Shown: positions 35,861 to 44,246 of the stretch, piece by piece
How the letters are laid out: each line of letters starts with the position of its first letter
Position numbering within the stretch: the stretch's first letter is position 1
Assembly (NCBI RefSeq): GCF_000685095.1
Contig: NZ_BAYE01000004.1
Coordinates: 1-64,000 of the forward strand
Source of the DNA: Paraburkholderia caledonica NBRC 102488
GTDB taxonomy: Bacteria; Pseudomonadota; Gammaproteobacteria; Burkholderiales; Burkholderiaceae
DNA: 64,000 nt
Reading direction: 5' to 3'
Program-made: the position numbers and the translations under genes
Notes under the pieces: model-generated
Database searches by the model: none
What the model saw: the letters and a program-made list of their open reading frames with translations, nothing else
What the model was told of the DNA's origin: nothing

Positions 35861-37426
35861 TCACCCCCGCGTCGCTTCGAGCGAAAACACAGTCACCGCT
35901 TGCTGCAGCTGTCTCGCCTGATCCGCCATCGACGAGGCAGCAGCCGCAGCCTGCTCTACGAGCGCGGCGTTCTGCTGGGTCACGTCGTCCATTTGCGCGA
36001 CGGCGCGATTCACGCCCTCGATGTCCGTGCTTTGCTCCTGCGACGCCGACGAGATCTCGCCCATCAGGTCCGTCACGCGTTTGATTGCCTGAGTCACTTC
36101 AGCCATCGTCTGTCCGGCCCGTTCGGCCAGTTCCGCGCCGCTGCCCACGCGTGCCGTGGAGCTCTCGATCAGTTCCTTGATCTCTTTCGCCGACACCGCG
36201 CTGCGCTGGGCGAGCGAGCGCACTTCGCCCGCGACGACCGCGAAGCCGCGCCCCTGTTCGCCGGCGCGTGCCGCTTCGACCGCGGCGTTGAGCGCCAGAA
36301 TGTTGGTCTGAAACGCGATGCCTTCGATCACCGCGATGATATCGGTCATGCGCTTGGAGCCGGCCGCCAGTTCGCGCATCGTTTCGACGACATCGTCGAC
36401 AAGACCGCTGCTGCGCGCGGCCACTTCCGATGCGCCGTGCGCGACGCCGCCCGCCTGCTGAGCGTTTTCGGCGTTCTGTTTCACCGTCGACGTCAGTTGC
36501 TGCATGCTCGACGCCGTTTGCTGCAAGGCCGCAGCCTGCTCTTCGGTGCGCTGCGAGAGGTCGGTGTTGCCTTGTGCAATCTCGCCTGACGCGGTCAGAA
36601 TGGATTCGCTCGATTCGCTGATGCCCGACACAATCGTGGCGAGCCGCTCACGCATGTTGCGCAGCGCGTAGAGCATGCTGTGCGTGTCGCCGGCGCGGGT
36701 CTCGACGCGCACGCTGAGATCGCCGTCGGCGATACGGTTGGCGAGTTGCATTGCGTAGTCCGGCTCGCCGCCCAACTGACGCGACAGACGCCGCGCGATC
36801 ATTGCAGCAAGCACGCCGCCCGCGGCGATCGCCCCCAGCACCAGCGCGACCATCGCAACGCGCATGCGCTGATATTCGCTGGCTGCTTCGGCCTGCGCGT
36901 CGTTGCCTTGTTGACGGCGATAGTCGATCAACGCCGTGATGCGCTCGCGCAATGCTTCGCTCGACGCAATCGCGCGGCGCACGAGTTCGTCGTTGTCGAC
37001 GCCGGCAGGAATCGGCGCGAGGCCGATCTGCTGATGCACGATACCTTCCCACTCCGCCGACTTGCCCAGCACGTCGCCGAACATCTGGCGGCCTTTTGCG
37101 GTGACGATAGTCGCGCGATATTGATCGTAGCCCTGATGCATCATCTTGAGGGAGCCAACGATGCTGTCCTTCAGCTTCTGGCGCCCCGCATCGTCTTTCA
37201 CGTAGCCGAGATTCGCGGCGGCGAGGTCGGCATCGATCTTGTGGCGATTCGCCTCTTCGAGCCAGTAGAGGCCGTCCATGTATTTGTCGCAGATCGCATC
37301 GGTGATGTCATGCATCGACGACAGCGTTTTCAGCGAAGTGCCACCGATCACCACGCAAAATCCAATCACAACGGCAAAGGCCAGCAGCAGTTTCCTGAAC
37401 ACGGTCATGCGGTCGAACCACTTCAT
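35861..37426 (-). CDS. methyl-accepting chemotaxis protein
   Basis: This 521-aa chemoreceptor has TM1 at about residues 12-32, a periplasmic four-helix-bundle-type sensor domain (residues 33-190), TM2 ([22 protein letters not shown]), HAMP, and the cytoplasmic signalling coiled coil. The hairpin tip motif is [39 protein letters not shown], the CheA/CheW contact region. Methylation-helix patterns ([20 protein letters not shown]) are present. It lacks a C-terminal NWETF-like CheR tether. The ligand is unknown. Its sensor domain is full length, a useful comparison for the shortened receptor at 40576. Confidence 0.92.
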   Translation of the reverse strand: MKWFDRMTVFRKLLLAFAVVIGFCVVIGGTSLKTLSSMHDITDAICDKYMDGLYWLEEANRHKIDADLAAANLGYVKDDAGRQKLKDSIVGSLKMMHQGYDQYRATIVTAKGRQMFGDVLGKSAEWEGIVHQQIGLAPIPAGVDNDELVRRAIASSEALRERITALIDYRRQQGNDAQAEAASEYQRMRVAMVALVLGAIAAGGVLAAMIARRLSRQLGGEPDYAMQLANRIADGDLSVRVETRAGDTHSMLYALRNMRERLATIVSGISESSESILTASGEIAQGNTDLSQRTEEQAAALQQTASSMQQLTSTVKQNAENAQQAGGVAHGASEVAARSSGLVDDVVETMRELAAGSKRMTDIIAVIEGIAFQTNILALNAAVEAARAGEQGRGFAVVAGEVRSLAQRSAVSAKEIKELIESSTARVGSGAELAERAGQTMAEVTQAIKRVTDLMGEISSASQEQSTDIEGVNRAVAQMDDVTQQNAALVEQAAAAASSMADQARQLQQAVTVFSLEATRG

Positions 37427-37823
37427 TTGAACATCCTTCGGAAGTCACAACGGAATGCTCGCTGCTGCATCGGCGCAAGCATGTCACGACTCGTTGCGGT
37501 GAGTCATGCACGGAGGACGTGGAGGCATAGCAGCGCTTACCTTCCTTTTACGGCGCTGACGGTGCGGACCTGAAGCGATAAATGCCCGGAATAAGCGGGA
37601 CAGGATAATGTAAGGAATGCCTGGAAGACGGAACCGTGACGAACGCACATGTATGGGTTTGAGATTAGTCCGATAGAAGCGTGCTCATTCGCCTCTTAGA
37701 CTTCTCCTGCTGCGTAGACCTCATGTAGCGCATGCGATGTTGTTGTACCTCTCCGACTTTTCCGCTCACGCTCACCCGAGTGTGAGCGGTTTTTTTTCGC
37801 CTGGGCGCCGCGTTCGACGCGAT
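37427..37823. other. 397-bp intergenic region with an orphan plus-strand terminator
   Basis: The left part is the upstream region of the minus-strand chemoreceptor. The right part ends in a strong plus-strand terminator (37762-37797) although no plus-strand protein gene precedes it. A small RNA on the plus strand is possible. Confidence 0.4.
37762..37797 (+). terminator. orphan intrinsic terminator, plus strand
   Basis: CCGCTCAC at 37762-37769 pairs with GTGAGCGG at 37782-37789, and eight T follow (37790-37797). An alternative inner stem GCTCAC/GTGAGC can also form. On the minus strand no T-run follows, so it does not serve the DUF2239 gene. Confidence 0.8.
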
Positions 37824-38462
37824 TCACATGTGCGCTTCGAACGCGCTGCCGGCGAGCCGCAATGCGTAGGCGCGGACGTCTTCAGGCCATCCGGCGATTT
37901 TCTCTTCGAAGCGCGGTTGATCGCTCGCATAGAGCGCGCGAGTGGCGTCCTCGTAATCCGGCAGGTTGCCGGCTACCGCGGTCATGAAGCGATACGCCGC
38001 TTCTTGCGCCGCACGTTTGCGCTCGCGCTGCTCGCCAGTTGCGCGCGCCGTCTCCACGAGCTTGCGCAACGCAACCGACGCGCCGCCCGGTTGCGCGTTC
38101 AGCCAGTCCCAATGCCGCGGCAACAAGGTGACTTCGCGCGCGACGACGCCTAGCTTGGGGCGTCCGCGACCGCGTGGGGTGTCGGGCTCGGCGTCGTTGC
38201 TTGCATCGTTATGCGAATGAGCAGCGGACGACTCGCGAACCAGGCGCGCGACAATTTCCTCAGCAGTGCCGCGCAAATCGAATTCGACCGGGGCGGCCGT
38301 GGCGTCGTCGAAAACCAGAATGGGCGCTTGCTCACCTCGCTCAATTACTTCCTTGACGGCGAGCGCGACTGCGGGCAACTCACCCGAGGCGATGAGGCGA
38401 TGGCCTTCGAAGGCAGTGCAGGTGGTGCTGGTGGTGCGATGCGTGGTCACGACAAACTCCAT
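37824..38462 (-). CDS. DUF2239 family protein with ribbon-helix-helix-like centre
   Basis: The protein is 212 aa. The N-terminal part (TTCTAFEGHRLIASGELPAVALAVKEVIERGEQAPILVFDDATAAPVEFDLRGTAEEIVARL) is the DUF2239 pattern. After an Asp/Ser/Asn linker comes RGRGRPKLGVVAREVTLLPRHWDWLNAQPGGASVALRKLVETAR: an AT-hook-like basic patch, a beta-strand (REVTLLP) and two helices, which resembles the CopG/Arc ribbon-helix-helix fold. A helical C terminus follows. The family has no assigned function. The promoter (38478-38505) carries an inverted repeat, so DNA-binding autoregulation is plausible. Confidence 0.8.
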   Translation of the reverse strand: MEFVVTTHRTTSTTCTAFEGHRLIASGELPAVALAVKEVIERGEQAPILVFDDATAAPVEFDLRGTAEEIVARLVRESSAAHSHNDASNDAEPDTPRGRGRPKLGVVAREVTLLPRHWDWLNAQPGGASVALRKLVETARATGEQRERKRAAQEAAYRFMTAVAGNLPDYEDATRALYASDQPRFEEKIAGWPEDVRAYALRLAGSAFEAHM

Positions 38463-38477
38463 TTGAGAAGTTGTCGA

Positions 38478-38520
38478 ATTATATCCGGGTTAAATTAGAA
38501 ATCAACATATTACCCGGATA
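38478..38520 (-). promoter_or_regulatory. sigma70 promoter and inverted repeat of the DUF2239 gene
   Basis: On the minus strand a -35 TTGATT (38500-38505) and a perfect -10 TATAAT (38478-38483) are 16 bp apart. Inverted TATCCGGGT (38482-38490) and ACCCGGATA (38512-38520) lie one over the -10/spacer and one just above the -35, both within an AT-rich context. The predicted leader is only about 9 nt with no ribosome-binding site. Confidence 0.7.
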
Positions 38521-38534
38521 ATATTCAGCCGAAC

Positions 38535-40073
38535 TCAATGGCCGGCCACCACCATGAAAGCGCGGCCCGTTGCCGACGCGCCGGTTCCTACAGTTCGGTA
38601 TGACATGACGCGGTTGCGGCCGCCGTCTTTGGCGGCGTACAAAGCCTGATCTGCCGCATTGACGAGCGCGCGGCTCATCGTGAAGGCCTCGCCTTGCGTA
38701 GTGGCTACGCCGATACTGACCGTCAACACGTGGTGGGAGCTCGCCACATGCCCGAGCGCGAGCGCCTGGACCGCCGCGCGGATTTTCTCTGCAATGCAGA
38801 TGGCGCCCGCTTCGTCGGTGTCCGGCAGCAGAACGGCGAACTCTTCGCCGCCGTAGCGCGCCGCCGTGTCGCCGGGCCGCCGCACCTCTTGCGTGATGCA
38901 GCGAGCTACCGCGATCAGCGCGTCGTCGCCGGCCGAGTGACCGTACAGGTCATTGAAGCCCTTGAAACTGTCGACGTCGATTAGCAGCATGGCGAGCGAT
39001 CCGTCGTTGCGCTGCGCGCGACGCCATTCCTTCTCCGCGGCTTCCTCGAAGGTGCGGCGGTTGTCCATTCCCGTGAGACCGTCCGTTCGCGCGAGCCTGT
39101 GCAACTCTTCTTCGGCGAGAAGACGGCGGCGCATCTGCTGCGCGAAAAGCACGGCCAGCGCGATCAGCGTAAGGTCGAGCGCGCCGATCAGCGAGCCAAT
39201 GATCCATGCCCGCCGCCGCCAGCCCACGTAGATGTCGCGCGTGGACAGCGCGACATCGAGAATCAGCGGATACATGTCGATATGGCGAAACGCGTACCAG
39301 CGCTCGACGCCGTCGATCGCCGCAGTGCCGAAGAAGTCGCCGCTCGGCTGCGCGGTGAAGCGCGAATAGTTGGAAGTACCCGTCAGATTGATGCCAATCG
39401 TCTTTGGATCGTACGGACGCCGCATCAGCATCGTGCCGTCGCTTAGCATGAGAGCCATCGAACCGCCGGCGCCGAGATTCATCCCGTTGAAGAGGCTGCG
39501 GAAGTATTTGAGCCGCATGGTGCCGACCACCACGCCGCCGAAACTGCCGTCCGGCCGCGAGATGCGCCGGCTCAAGCCGATGCTCATGTCAGTGCCCGTT
39601 GCGCGCGGCATGAACGGGTGGCTCACGTACAGACCTATGTTGGGCGAATCGCGATGCACCTTGAAGTAGTCGCGGTCGGCGAGATAAACATGGCGTGGCG
39701 TAACGGACTGCGAATCGAACTTGATATAGCCGGTTTCGTCGATCACGAGAATCGAGCCCATGTCTTTCGCGGATGCCGAACCGTCGAACAACACCATTTG
39801 ACGTAGCGAAGGCTCCAGTTGCAGCACGCGTGGCTGCTTGAGCCCTTCAATCACTGTGCGTATCGACAGGTCGTAGATTTCCAGATTGCGCGACACGTCG
39901 CGTTCCACGAGCAGCGAGACGTTGAACACAGAATCTTGCGCGCGCCGCAACGCGTCGTCGTGCATCTGCGCCAGCACCCACACTGCAATGGCAAGGATTG
40001 CGCTGGCCAGCACGCCACTGATCGCAATGATGATGTTTGGACGACGCGTGACCATTGAGTTCGGTTTGGGCAT
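38535..40073 (-). CDS. membrane diguanylate cyclase (dCache-GGDEF)
   Basis: The protein is 512 aa. TM1 is at about residues 13-35, and a periplasmic double-Cache-type sensor domain (about 40-285) has the family pattern DRDYFKVHRDSPNIGLYVSHPFMPRATGTDMSIGLSRRI and GGVVVGTMRLKYF. TM2 (SLIGALDLTLIALAVLFAQQM) and a C-terminal GGDEF domain follow. The active site is GGEEF at 408-412, and the inhibitory I-site RPGD is at 399-402, so it should be an active, product-inhibited cyclase making c-di-GMP from GTP. The ligand is unknown. It starts close to the divergent chemoreceptor upstream region. Confidence 0.9.
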   Translation of the reverse strand: MPKPNSMVTRRPNIIIAISGVLASAILAIAVWVLAQMHDDALRRAQDSVFNVSLLVERDVSRNLEIYDLSIRTVIEGLKQPRVLQLEPSLRQMVLFDGSASAKDMGSILVIDETGYIKFDSQSVTPRHVYLADRDYFKVHRDSPNIGLYVSHPFMPRATGTDMSIGLSRRISRPDGSFGGVVVGTMRLKYFRSLFNGMNLGAGGSMALMLSDGTMLMRRPYDPKTIGINLTGTSNYSRFTAQPSGDFFGTAAIDGVERWYAFRHIDMYPLILDVALSTRDIYVGWRRRAWIIGSLIGALDLTLIALAVLFAQQMRRRLLAEEELHRLARTDGLTGMDNRRTFEEAAEKEWRRAQRNDGSLAMLLIDVDSFKGFNDLYGHSAGDDALIAVARCITQEVRRPGDTAARYGGEEFAVLLPDTDEAGAICIAEKIRAAVQALALGHVASSHHVLTVSIGVATTQGEAFTMSRALVNAADQALYAAKDGGRNRVMSYRTVGTGASATGRAFMVVAGH

Positions 40074-40575
40074 GCGCGGTCTTCACGCGCTAGAGAAGGA
40101 AAAGACGCGTCCATCGGGGATCGCGTATGGCGAACCCGTAGCGTAACAGGGGTCATCCTTACCCAAAGGATCGAAAAGACGGGTCTTTAGTGCTTAGTGC
40201 GCCGCTTGTGGACCGCTTGTGAATCACTTAGGTGGCGCGTTCATCGTACGTCAACGTGTTGCGCGACTGCGTTCGAACCCTGCGTCGCCGCGACGGACAG
40301 TTGCCGCGTTGTGCGCAGATTGCATAACGCTGCGGACGCGACGCTTATCTTCTATGCGGATTTCGTGAGAAGTCCGTAATGGATTGCCCCGCCGCCCTCA
40401 AGTCCGCTGGGCGCGACCCGATAACCAGTAGATAGAATGCCGGTTTCGTGCTTGCACGCAATCGCAACACTGCGCGGGACGGTCGGGATGTACGGCGGTT
40501 ATATAGACGCTCCCATTCTGGACCTGAGAGTCCATTACGAAACGACCAGGTTTCTCCTTGAAGAAGTAGAGATAT
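40074..40575. other. 502-bp divergent intergenic region
   Basis: Between the diguanylate cyclase (minus) and the chemoreceptor (plus). It must carry both promoters. I saw no flagellar sigma28-type promoter, no terminator and no credible short gene. Confidence 0.35.
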
Positions 40576-42105
40576 ATGGCCGCCCTGAACCAGTTCAGTA
40601 TCAAAGCGAAGCTGATAGCCGGCTTCGGTACGTTGTCCCTGATCGTCGTCGCGGTTGCGGGGCTTTCCCTCAAGTCGCTGAGCGATTCGACCGAAGGGTT
40701 CTCCAATTTCGTGCGAGGCATCAACGCGCGCGCCGACATGGCCGTACAGGTGCGGACAGCGGTCGACCGTCGGGCGATCGCCAAGATGGACGATCAATGC
40801 CGGCCTCTGCTAGCGGCGCTGATCCGTGCGACCGATGCGTATGCGGACTACGCGCATTCGCGGCAGGAGGAGATGATCGCCGGCTATGCGGCGCACTATG
40901 AGCACCAGCGAAACTTGCTCATCACGATTTCCCTGCTCGCGATTGCGCTCGCGGTGGGCGCATGCGTGGTACTTACGCGCGCGGTGAGCGGTCCGTTACA
41001 TCTTGCAATCGACGTCGCGCGGACTGTGTCGCAAGGCGATTTGCGCACGCGCATCAACGTCAACGGCAAGGATGAAACGAGCAAGCTGCTCGGCGCATTG
41101 CGCGAGATGAACGAGCGCCTGACGACGATCGTCGGACGCGTGCGCGATGCCAGCACGAGCATCGCGGGCGCGGCTCGCGAGATCGCCGCGGGCAATATGG
41201 ACCTGAGCCAGCGCACGGAACAGCAGGCGGCGTCGCTACAGGAGACGGCTTCGAGCATGGAGCAACTTACGTCGACGGTGAAGCAGAACGCCGATAACGC
41301 GCAGCAAGGCAGCACGCTGGCCGCGAACGCGTCGTGTGTTGCGCAAAAAGGCAGCGCGGTGGTGGGCCAGGTGGTGAGCACGATGCAGGACATCAGCGAC
41401 AGCTCGACCAAGATCGCGGACATCACGGGCATCATCGAAGGAATTGCATTTCAGACAAACATTCTTGCTCTGAACGCGGCCGTGGAAGCGGCACGTGCGG
41501 GCGAACAGGGTCGCGGCTTCGCGGTGGTTGCAAGCGAGGTGCGCAGCCTGGCTCAGCGCTCGTCGAGCGCGGCCAAGGAGATCAAGGATCTGATTGCCAA
41601 TTCGGTGGACAAGATCCGCGACGGTTCGTCGCTCGCCGGCGAAGCGGGCAAGACGATGAGCGAGGTGACGGAGGCGGTGGCGGGTGTCACTGACATCATG
41701 TCGGAGATCGCGGCGGCATCGAGCGAGCAAAGCCGCGGCATCGAGCAGGTGAACCTCGCGATCACGCAGATGGACAACGTCACGCAGCAGAATGCGGCGC
41801 TGGTGGAAGAGGCGGCGGCGGCTTCGCGGTCGATGGAGGAGCAGGGAGAGCAGTTGAATGAGGTTGTGGGGGTTTTTCGGGTTTTGGAGGGGGTGGGGCT
41901 CGTGTGGGTGCCGTCGCTGCAGGGGCTGCCGTGGCTTCTGGTGGTCGGGAGAAGGCGGTTGTTACAGGGCGTTCAGTTGTTGCTGCGGCGCCGCAGGTGG
42001 GCGCGTCGGCGGCGATGCGAACGCCGGTTAAGGTTGGAACGATGCCCGTCGTTTCTGCCGGCGACGGGGCGGGGTGGGATCAGTTCTGATTTGGTGGTTT
42101 GGTGA
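40576..42105 (+). CDS. methyl-accepting chemotaxis protein with shortened sensor domain and frameshifted tail
   Basis: The signalling part is a normal chemoreceptor: TM1 ([20 protein letters not shown]), TM2 ([22 protein letters not shown]), HAMP, and the tip [39 protein letters not shown]. Two lesions stand out. Only about 85 residues lie between TM1 and TM2, and the text jumps from [10 protein letters not shown] to [20 protein letters not shown], segments that in related four-helix-bundle receptors are about 60-70 residues apart. After FRV (about 41885) the frame becomes Arg/Leu-rich, while the next frame reads a natural tail ([20 protein letters not shown] to GDGAGWDQF, stop at 42089). It may be non-functional or altered. 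Confidence 0.85.
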   Translation: MAALNQFSIKAKLIAGFGTLSLIVVAVAGLSLKSLSDSTEGFSNFVRGINARADMAVQVRTAVDRRAIAKMDDQCRPLLAALIRATDAYADYAHSRQEEMIAGYAAHYEHQRNLLITISLLAIALAVGACVVLTRAVSGPLHLAIDVARTVSQGDLRTRINVNGKDETSKLLGALREMNERLTTIVGRVRDASTSIAGAAREIAAGNMDLSQRTEQQAASLQETASSMEQLTSTVKQNADNAQQGSTLAANASCVAQKGSAVVGQVVSTMQDISDSSTKIADITGIIEGIAFQTNILALNAAVEAARAGEQGRGFAVVASEVRSLAQRSSSAAKEIKDLIANSVDKIRDGSSLAGEAGKTMSEVTEAVAGVTDIMSEIAAASSEQSRGIEQVNLAITQMDNVTQQNAALVEEAAAASRSMEEQGEQLNEVVGVFRVLEGVGLVWVPSLQGLPWLLVVGRRRLLQGVQLLLRRRRWARRRRCERRLRLERCPSFLPATGRGGISSDLVVW

Positions 42106-42131
42106 ATAGCGCTTGATGCGCGAATGAAAAT

Positions 42132-42160
42132 CCCGACAGATTGAGCTGCCGGGGGTTTTT
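42132..42160 (+). terminator. intrinsic terminator of the chemoreceptor gene
   Basis: CCCGACAG (42132-42139) pairs with CTGCCGGG (42146-42153) with one mismatch and an ATTGAG loop. GG and five T follow. It is 27 bp past the stop and 36 bp before the tRNA-like fragment, so it is the last chromosomal element before the island. Confidence 0.75.
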
Positions 42161-42195
42161 GTTTCTAAGCTTGTGGTGTTGCTTGGGATACGTTT

Positions 42196-42250
42196 GGGAG
42201 GAGGAGGATCGAACTCCCGACCTTCGCATTGCGAATGTAAAAACCTCACC
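42196..42250 (-). other. tRNA 3'-half fragment, probable island attachment site
   Basis: On the minus strand the text runs CATTCGCAATGCGA (anticodon loop TTCGCAA, i.e. anticodon CGC as in tRNA-Ala, and 3' anticodon strand TGCGA), then AGGTC, then a T arm GGGAG-TTCGATC-CTCCT, then CCTCCCA. No D arm or 5' acceptor strand is present upstream. It adjoins an integrase gene, the standard structure of a duplicated tRNA 3' end made by tRNA-targeting integration. The tRNA identity is tentative. Confidence 0.55.
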
Positions 42251-42329
42251 AATCAATCCAAGCCTTCTAGCGCTGCCTTCGATTATTTGCCACAATCTTG
42301 CCACACTCAGTTCGAGCAAGCATCGCGAA

Positions 42330-43460
42330 ATGCCGACCATCCGAAAGCGTGGGCAGTACCAATGGGAGGCGCAGGTACGCCGGCGCGGCTACCCTGCGCA
42401 AAGCAAGACCTTTACTACCAAGGCCGAGGCGGAAGCTTGGGCCAACATGATCGAATCGGAGATGTCGCGCGGCATATGGGTCAGCCGCAGTGAAGCCGAG
42501 GCGACAACGCTCTACGAGGCGCTGAAACGCTATGAGGAAGAAGTCTCACAGTCAAAAAAGGGTGCGGCGCAAGAATCGTCCGTCCTAAAAGCCTGCAAGT
42601 CTGTGGAATTGGCAAGACGGCCGCTAGCCACAGTCCGTAGCGCAGACGTAGCGAAGCTCCGCGACGAATGGCTGAAGGACTACAAGCCCGCGACCGTCCT
42701 GCGCCGTTTGGCGGTCCTGTCTCATGTGTTCAATATTGCCCGCAAAGAATGGGGGATGGAAAGCCTTTCAAATCCGGTTGAACTGGTGCGCAAGCCGCAG
42801 CCCAACAACGCTCGCACACGACGCATTGCTGTCAGCGATTCAACTCTTGGCACTCCAAGCACGGACAACCCCGCATCGGAACGCGGCGCGCAAGACGGTG
42901 AGCTTGAACGCGTGGCAAAGGCTAGCGGCTCAGCGCTTCTGCCACCCATCATCTGGCTGGCTGTAGAGACCGCAATGCGCCGGGGCGAGATCGTGTCCAT
43001 GTTGTGGGTCAACGTAGACCTCAATCGCTGCGTCGTACATTTACCGTCGACGAAGAACGGAGACGCCCGCGATGTCCCCCTGTCTTCGCGCGCCGTCGCG
43101 GTGTTTCAAGCGCTAGAAGACACACGGGATGACGCCAAAGATGATGCGACCGAAAGCGGCGAGGCCGACACCGGCCGCGTATTCGCGATTCGCAGCGATG
43201 CCGTTACCAGAGCCTTCGAGCGCGCAGTCGCGCGCGCCCGCAAGATTTACGTCGATGAATGCAAAGCGGCCAAGATAAGACCGGATGGTAAGTTTTTGAC
43301 CGACCTTCGCTTTCACGACTTACGACACGAGGCGACTTCCCGGTTAGCGTCGATCTTCCCGATGCACGAGCTGACAAAGATAACGGGCCACAAGGACCCG
43401 CGCATGTTGATGCGTTACTACCATCCACGGGCGGAGGAGCTGGCAAAGAGGCTGGCGTAA
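42330..43460 (+). CDS. tyrosine site-specific integrase
   Basis: The protein is 376 aa. An N-terminal arm-binding domain (MPTIRKRGQYQWEAQVRRRGYPAQSKTFTTKAEAEAWANMIESEMSRG) and a SAM-like core-binding domain precede the catalytic domain. The catalytic set is visible: Arg218 in AMRRGEIVSM, Lys242 in STKNGDARDVPL, His329-xx-Arg332 in HDLRHEATS, His354 in ITGHKDPRM, and Tyr363 in MRYYHPR. The start is at ATG 42330; the open frame further left is not integrase-like. It sits about 80 bp from the tRNA fragment, so it likely catalysed the insertion of this island. It appears intact. Confidence 0.92.
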   Translation: MPTIRKRGQYQWEAQVRRRGYPAQSKTFTTKAEAEAWANMIESEMSRGIWVSRSEAEATTLYEALKRYEEEVSQSKKGAAQESSVLKACKSVELARRPLATVRSADVAKLRDEWLKDYKPATVLRRLAVLSHVFNIARKEWGMESLSNPVELVRKPQPNNARTRRIAVSDSTLGTPSTDNPASERGAQDGELERVAKASGSALLPPIIWLAVETAMRRGEIVSMLWVNVDLNRCVVHLPSTKNGDARDVPLSSRAVAVFQALEDTRDDAKDDATESGEADTGRVFAIRSDAVTRAFERAVARARKIYVDECKAAKIRPDGKFLTDLRFHDLRHEATSRLASIFPMHELTKITGHKDPRMLMRYYHPRAEELAKRLA

Positions 43461-43544
43461 CCTACCGCCGCCACTTACAGAGAGTCATGCTCCCAAGAAA
43501 TCCCCCAGATACCCAATCCTTCAAGCGTTGAGGCGCTCAAACGA

Positions 43545-44141
43545 TCAGGCGGCAACGAGCGATGCCGTGGCCGGGTCATAGGTATAGGCTGTGATTGAAC
43601 CGTCAATGATCCGCTGCACGGCTTCGTCTATCACCTGTAACGGCACCAGAAACCACTCTCGCGGCCTGACCGGATTGCCGAACCGGTCGGGAATGGTCAG
43701 GTCAAGGTGTCCAGCGGCGAACAGTCGGTGGAAAATGTTCTCCATCCTGCTGCATTTGATGTTGTGCAGCTTGTATTCAGCAATGACATCCACCCCGGCC
43801 AGTAGATAAGTCGCGTCATTCTCCGCGCCCGCGATGCGGGTCTCGACCTTGCCACCAGTGACGCCAATCTTGTGGGTCAGCTCCCGATGTTCTTCCACGA
43901 AGGGATGACTCGACTGACTGCGCAGCACATAAATCGTGCCGGTCTCGATGTCGTCCGGCTCCGCCGTACCACCAAACAATGGGCCGGCATCGACCTTCAA
44001 TAAGCGGCGGCCCACTGGCGTGTTGCCATCGGGATAAAGCGAACGCGACAGCGAGCGCAGCAGCAAATCGGCCTCGGTGTGGTTGGGGGGTGGGTCAGTA
44101 TTATTCTGGCGACTCGCAGCTGTCGACGGCGCATCCCGGCA
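43545..44141 (-). pseudogene. 5'-truncated GIY-YIG/T5orf172-like nuclease gene
   Basis: An open frame of about 199 codons runs from a TGA at 44142-44144 to the stop at 43545, with no ATG at its beginning. Coding similarity is already visible at the edge (DPPPNHTEADLLLRSLSRSLYPDG). IYVLRSQSSHPFVEEHRELTHKIGVTGGKVETRIAGAENDATYLLAGVDVIAEYKLHNIKCSRMENIFHRLFAAGHLD matches the T5orf172/GIY-YIG-like nuclease core, and REWFLVPLQVIDEAVQRIIDGSITAYTYDP is the usual C terminus of such proteins. The upstream half is missing, so I call it a remnant. It lies at the 3' end of the defence operon. Confidence 0.65.
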
Positions 44142-44246
44142 TCACGGCCGCAGATCTTCCGCGATCAAGACCATCGAGATGGTCTGCTCAGGCACGTGTC
44201 CCGATGGGGTTGGCGCGGTTTGACAATTGTTTGTCAGGAGCTCGAT

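Noticed and set aside
42141..42329. Upstream extension of the integrase frame (63 codons)
   Set aside because: It translates the tRNA fragment and terminator region; integrase similarity begins at ATG 42330.
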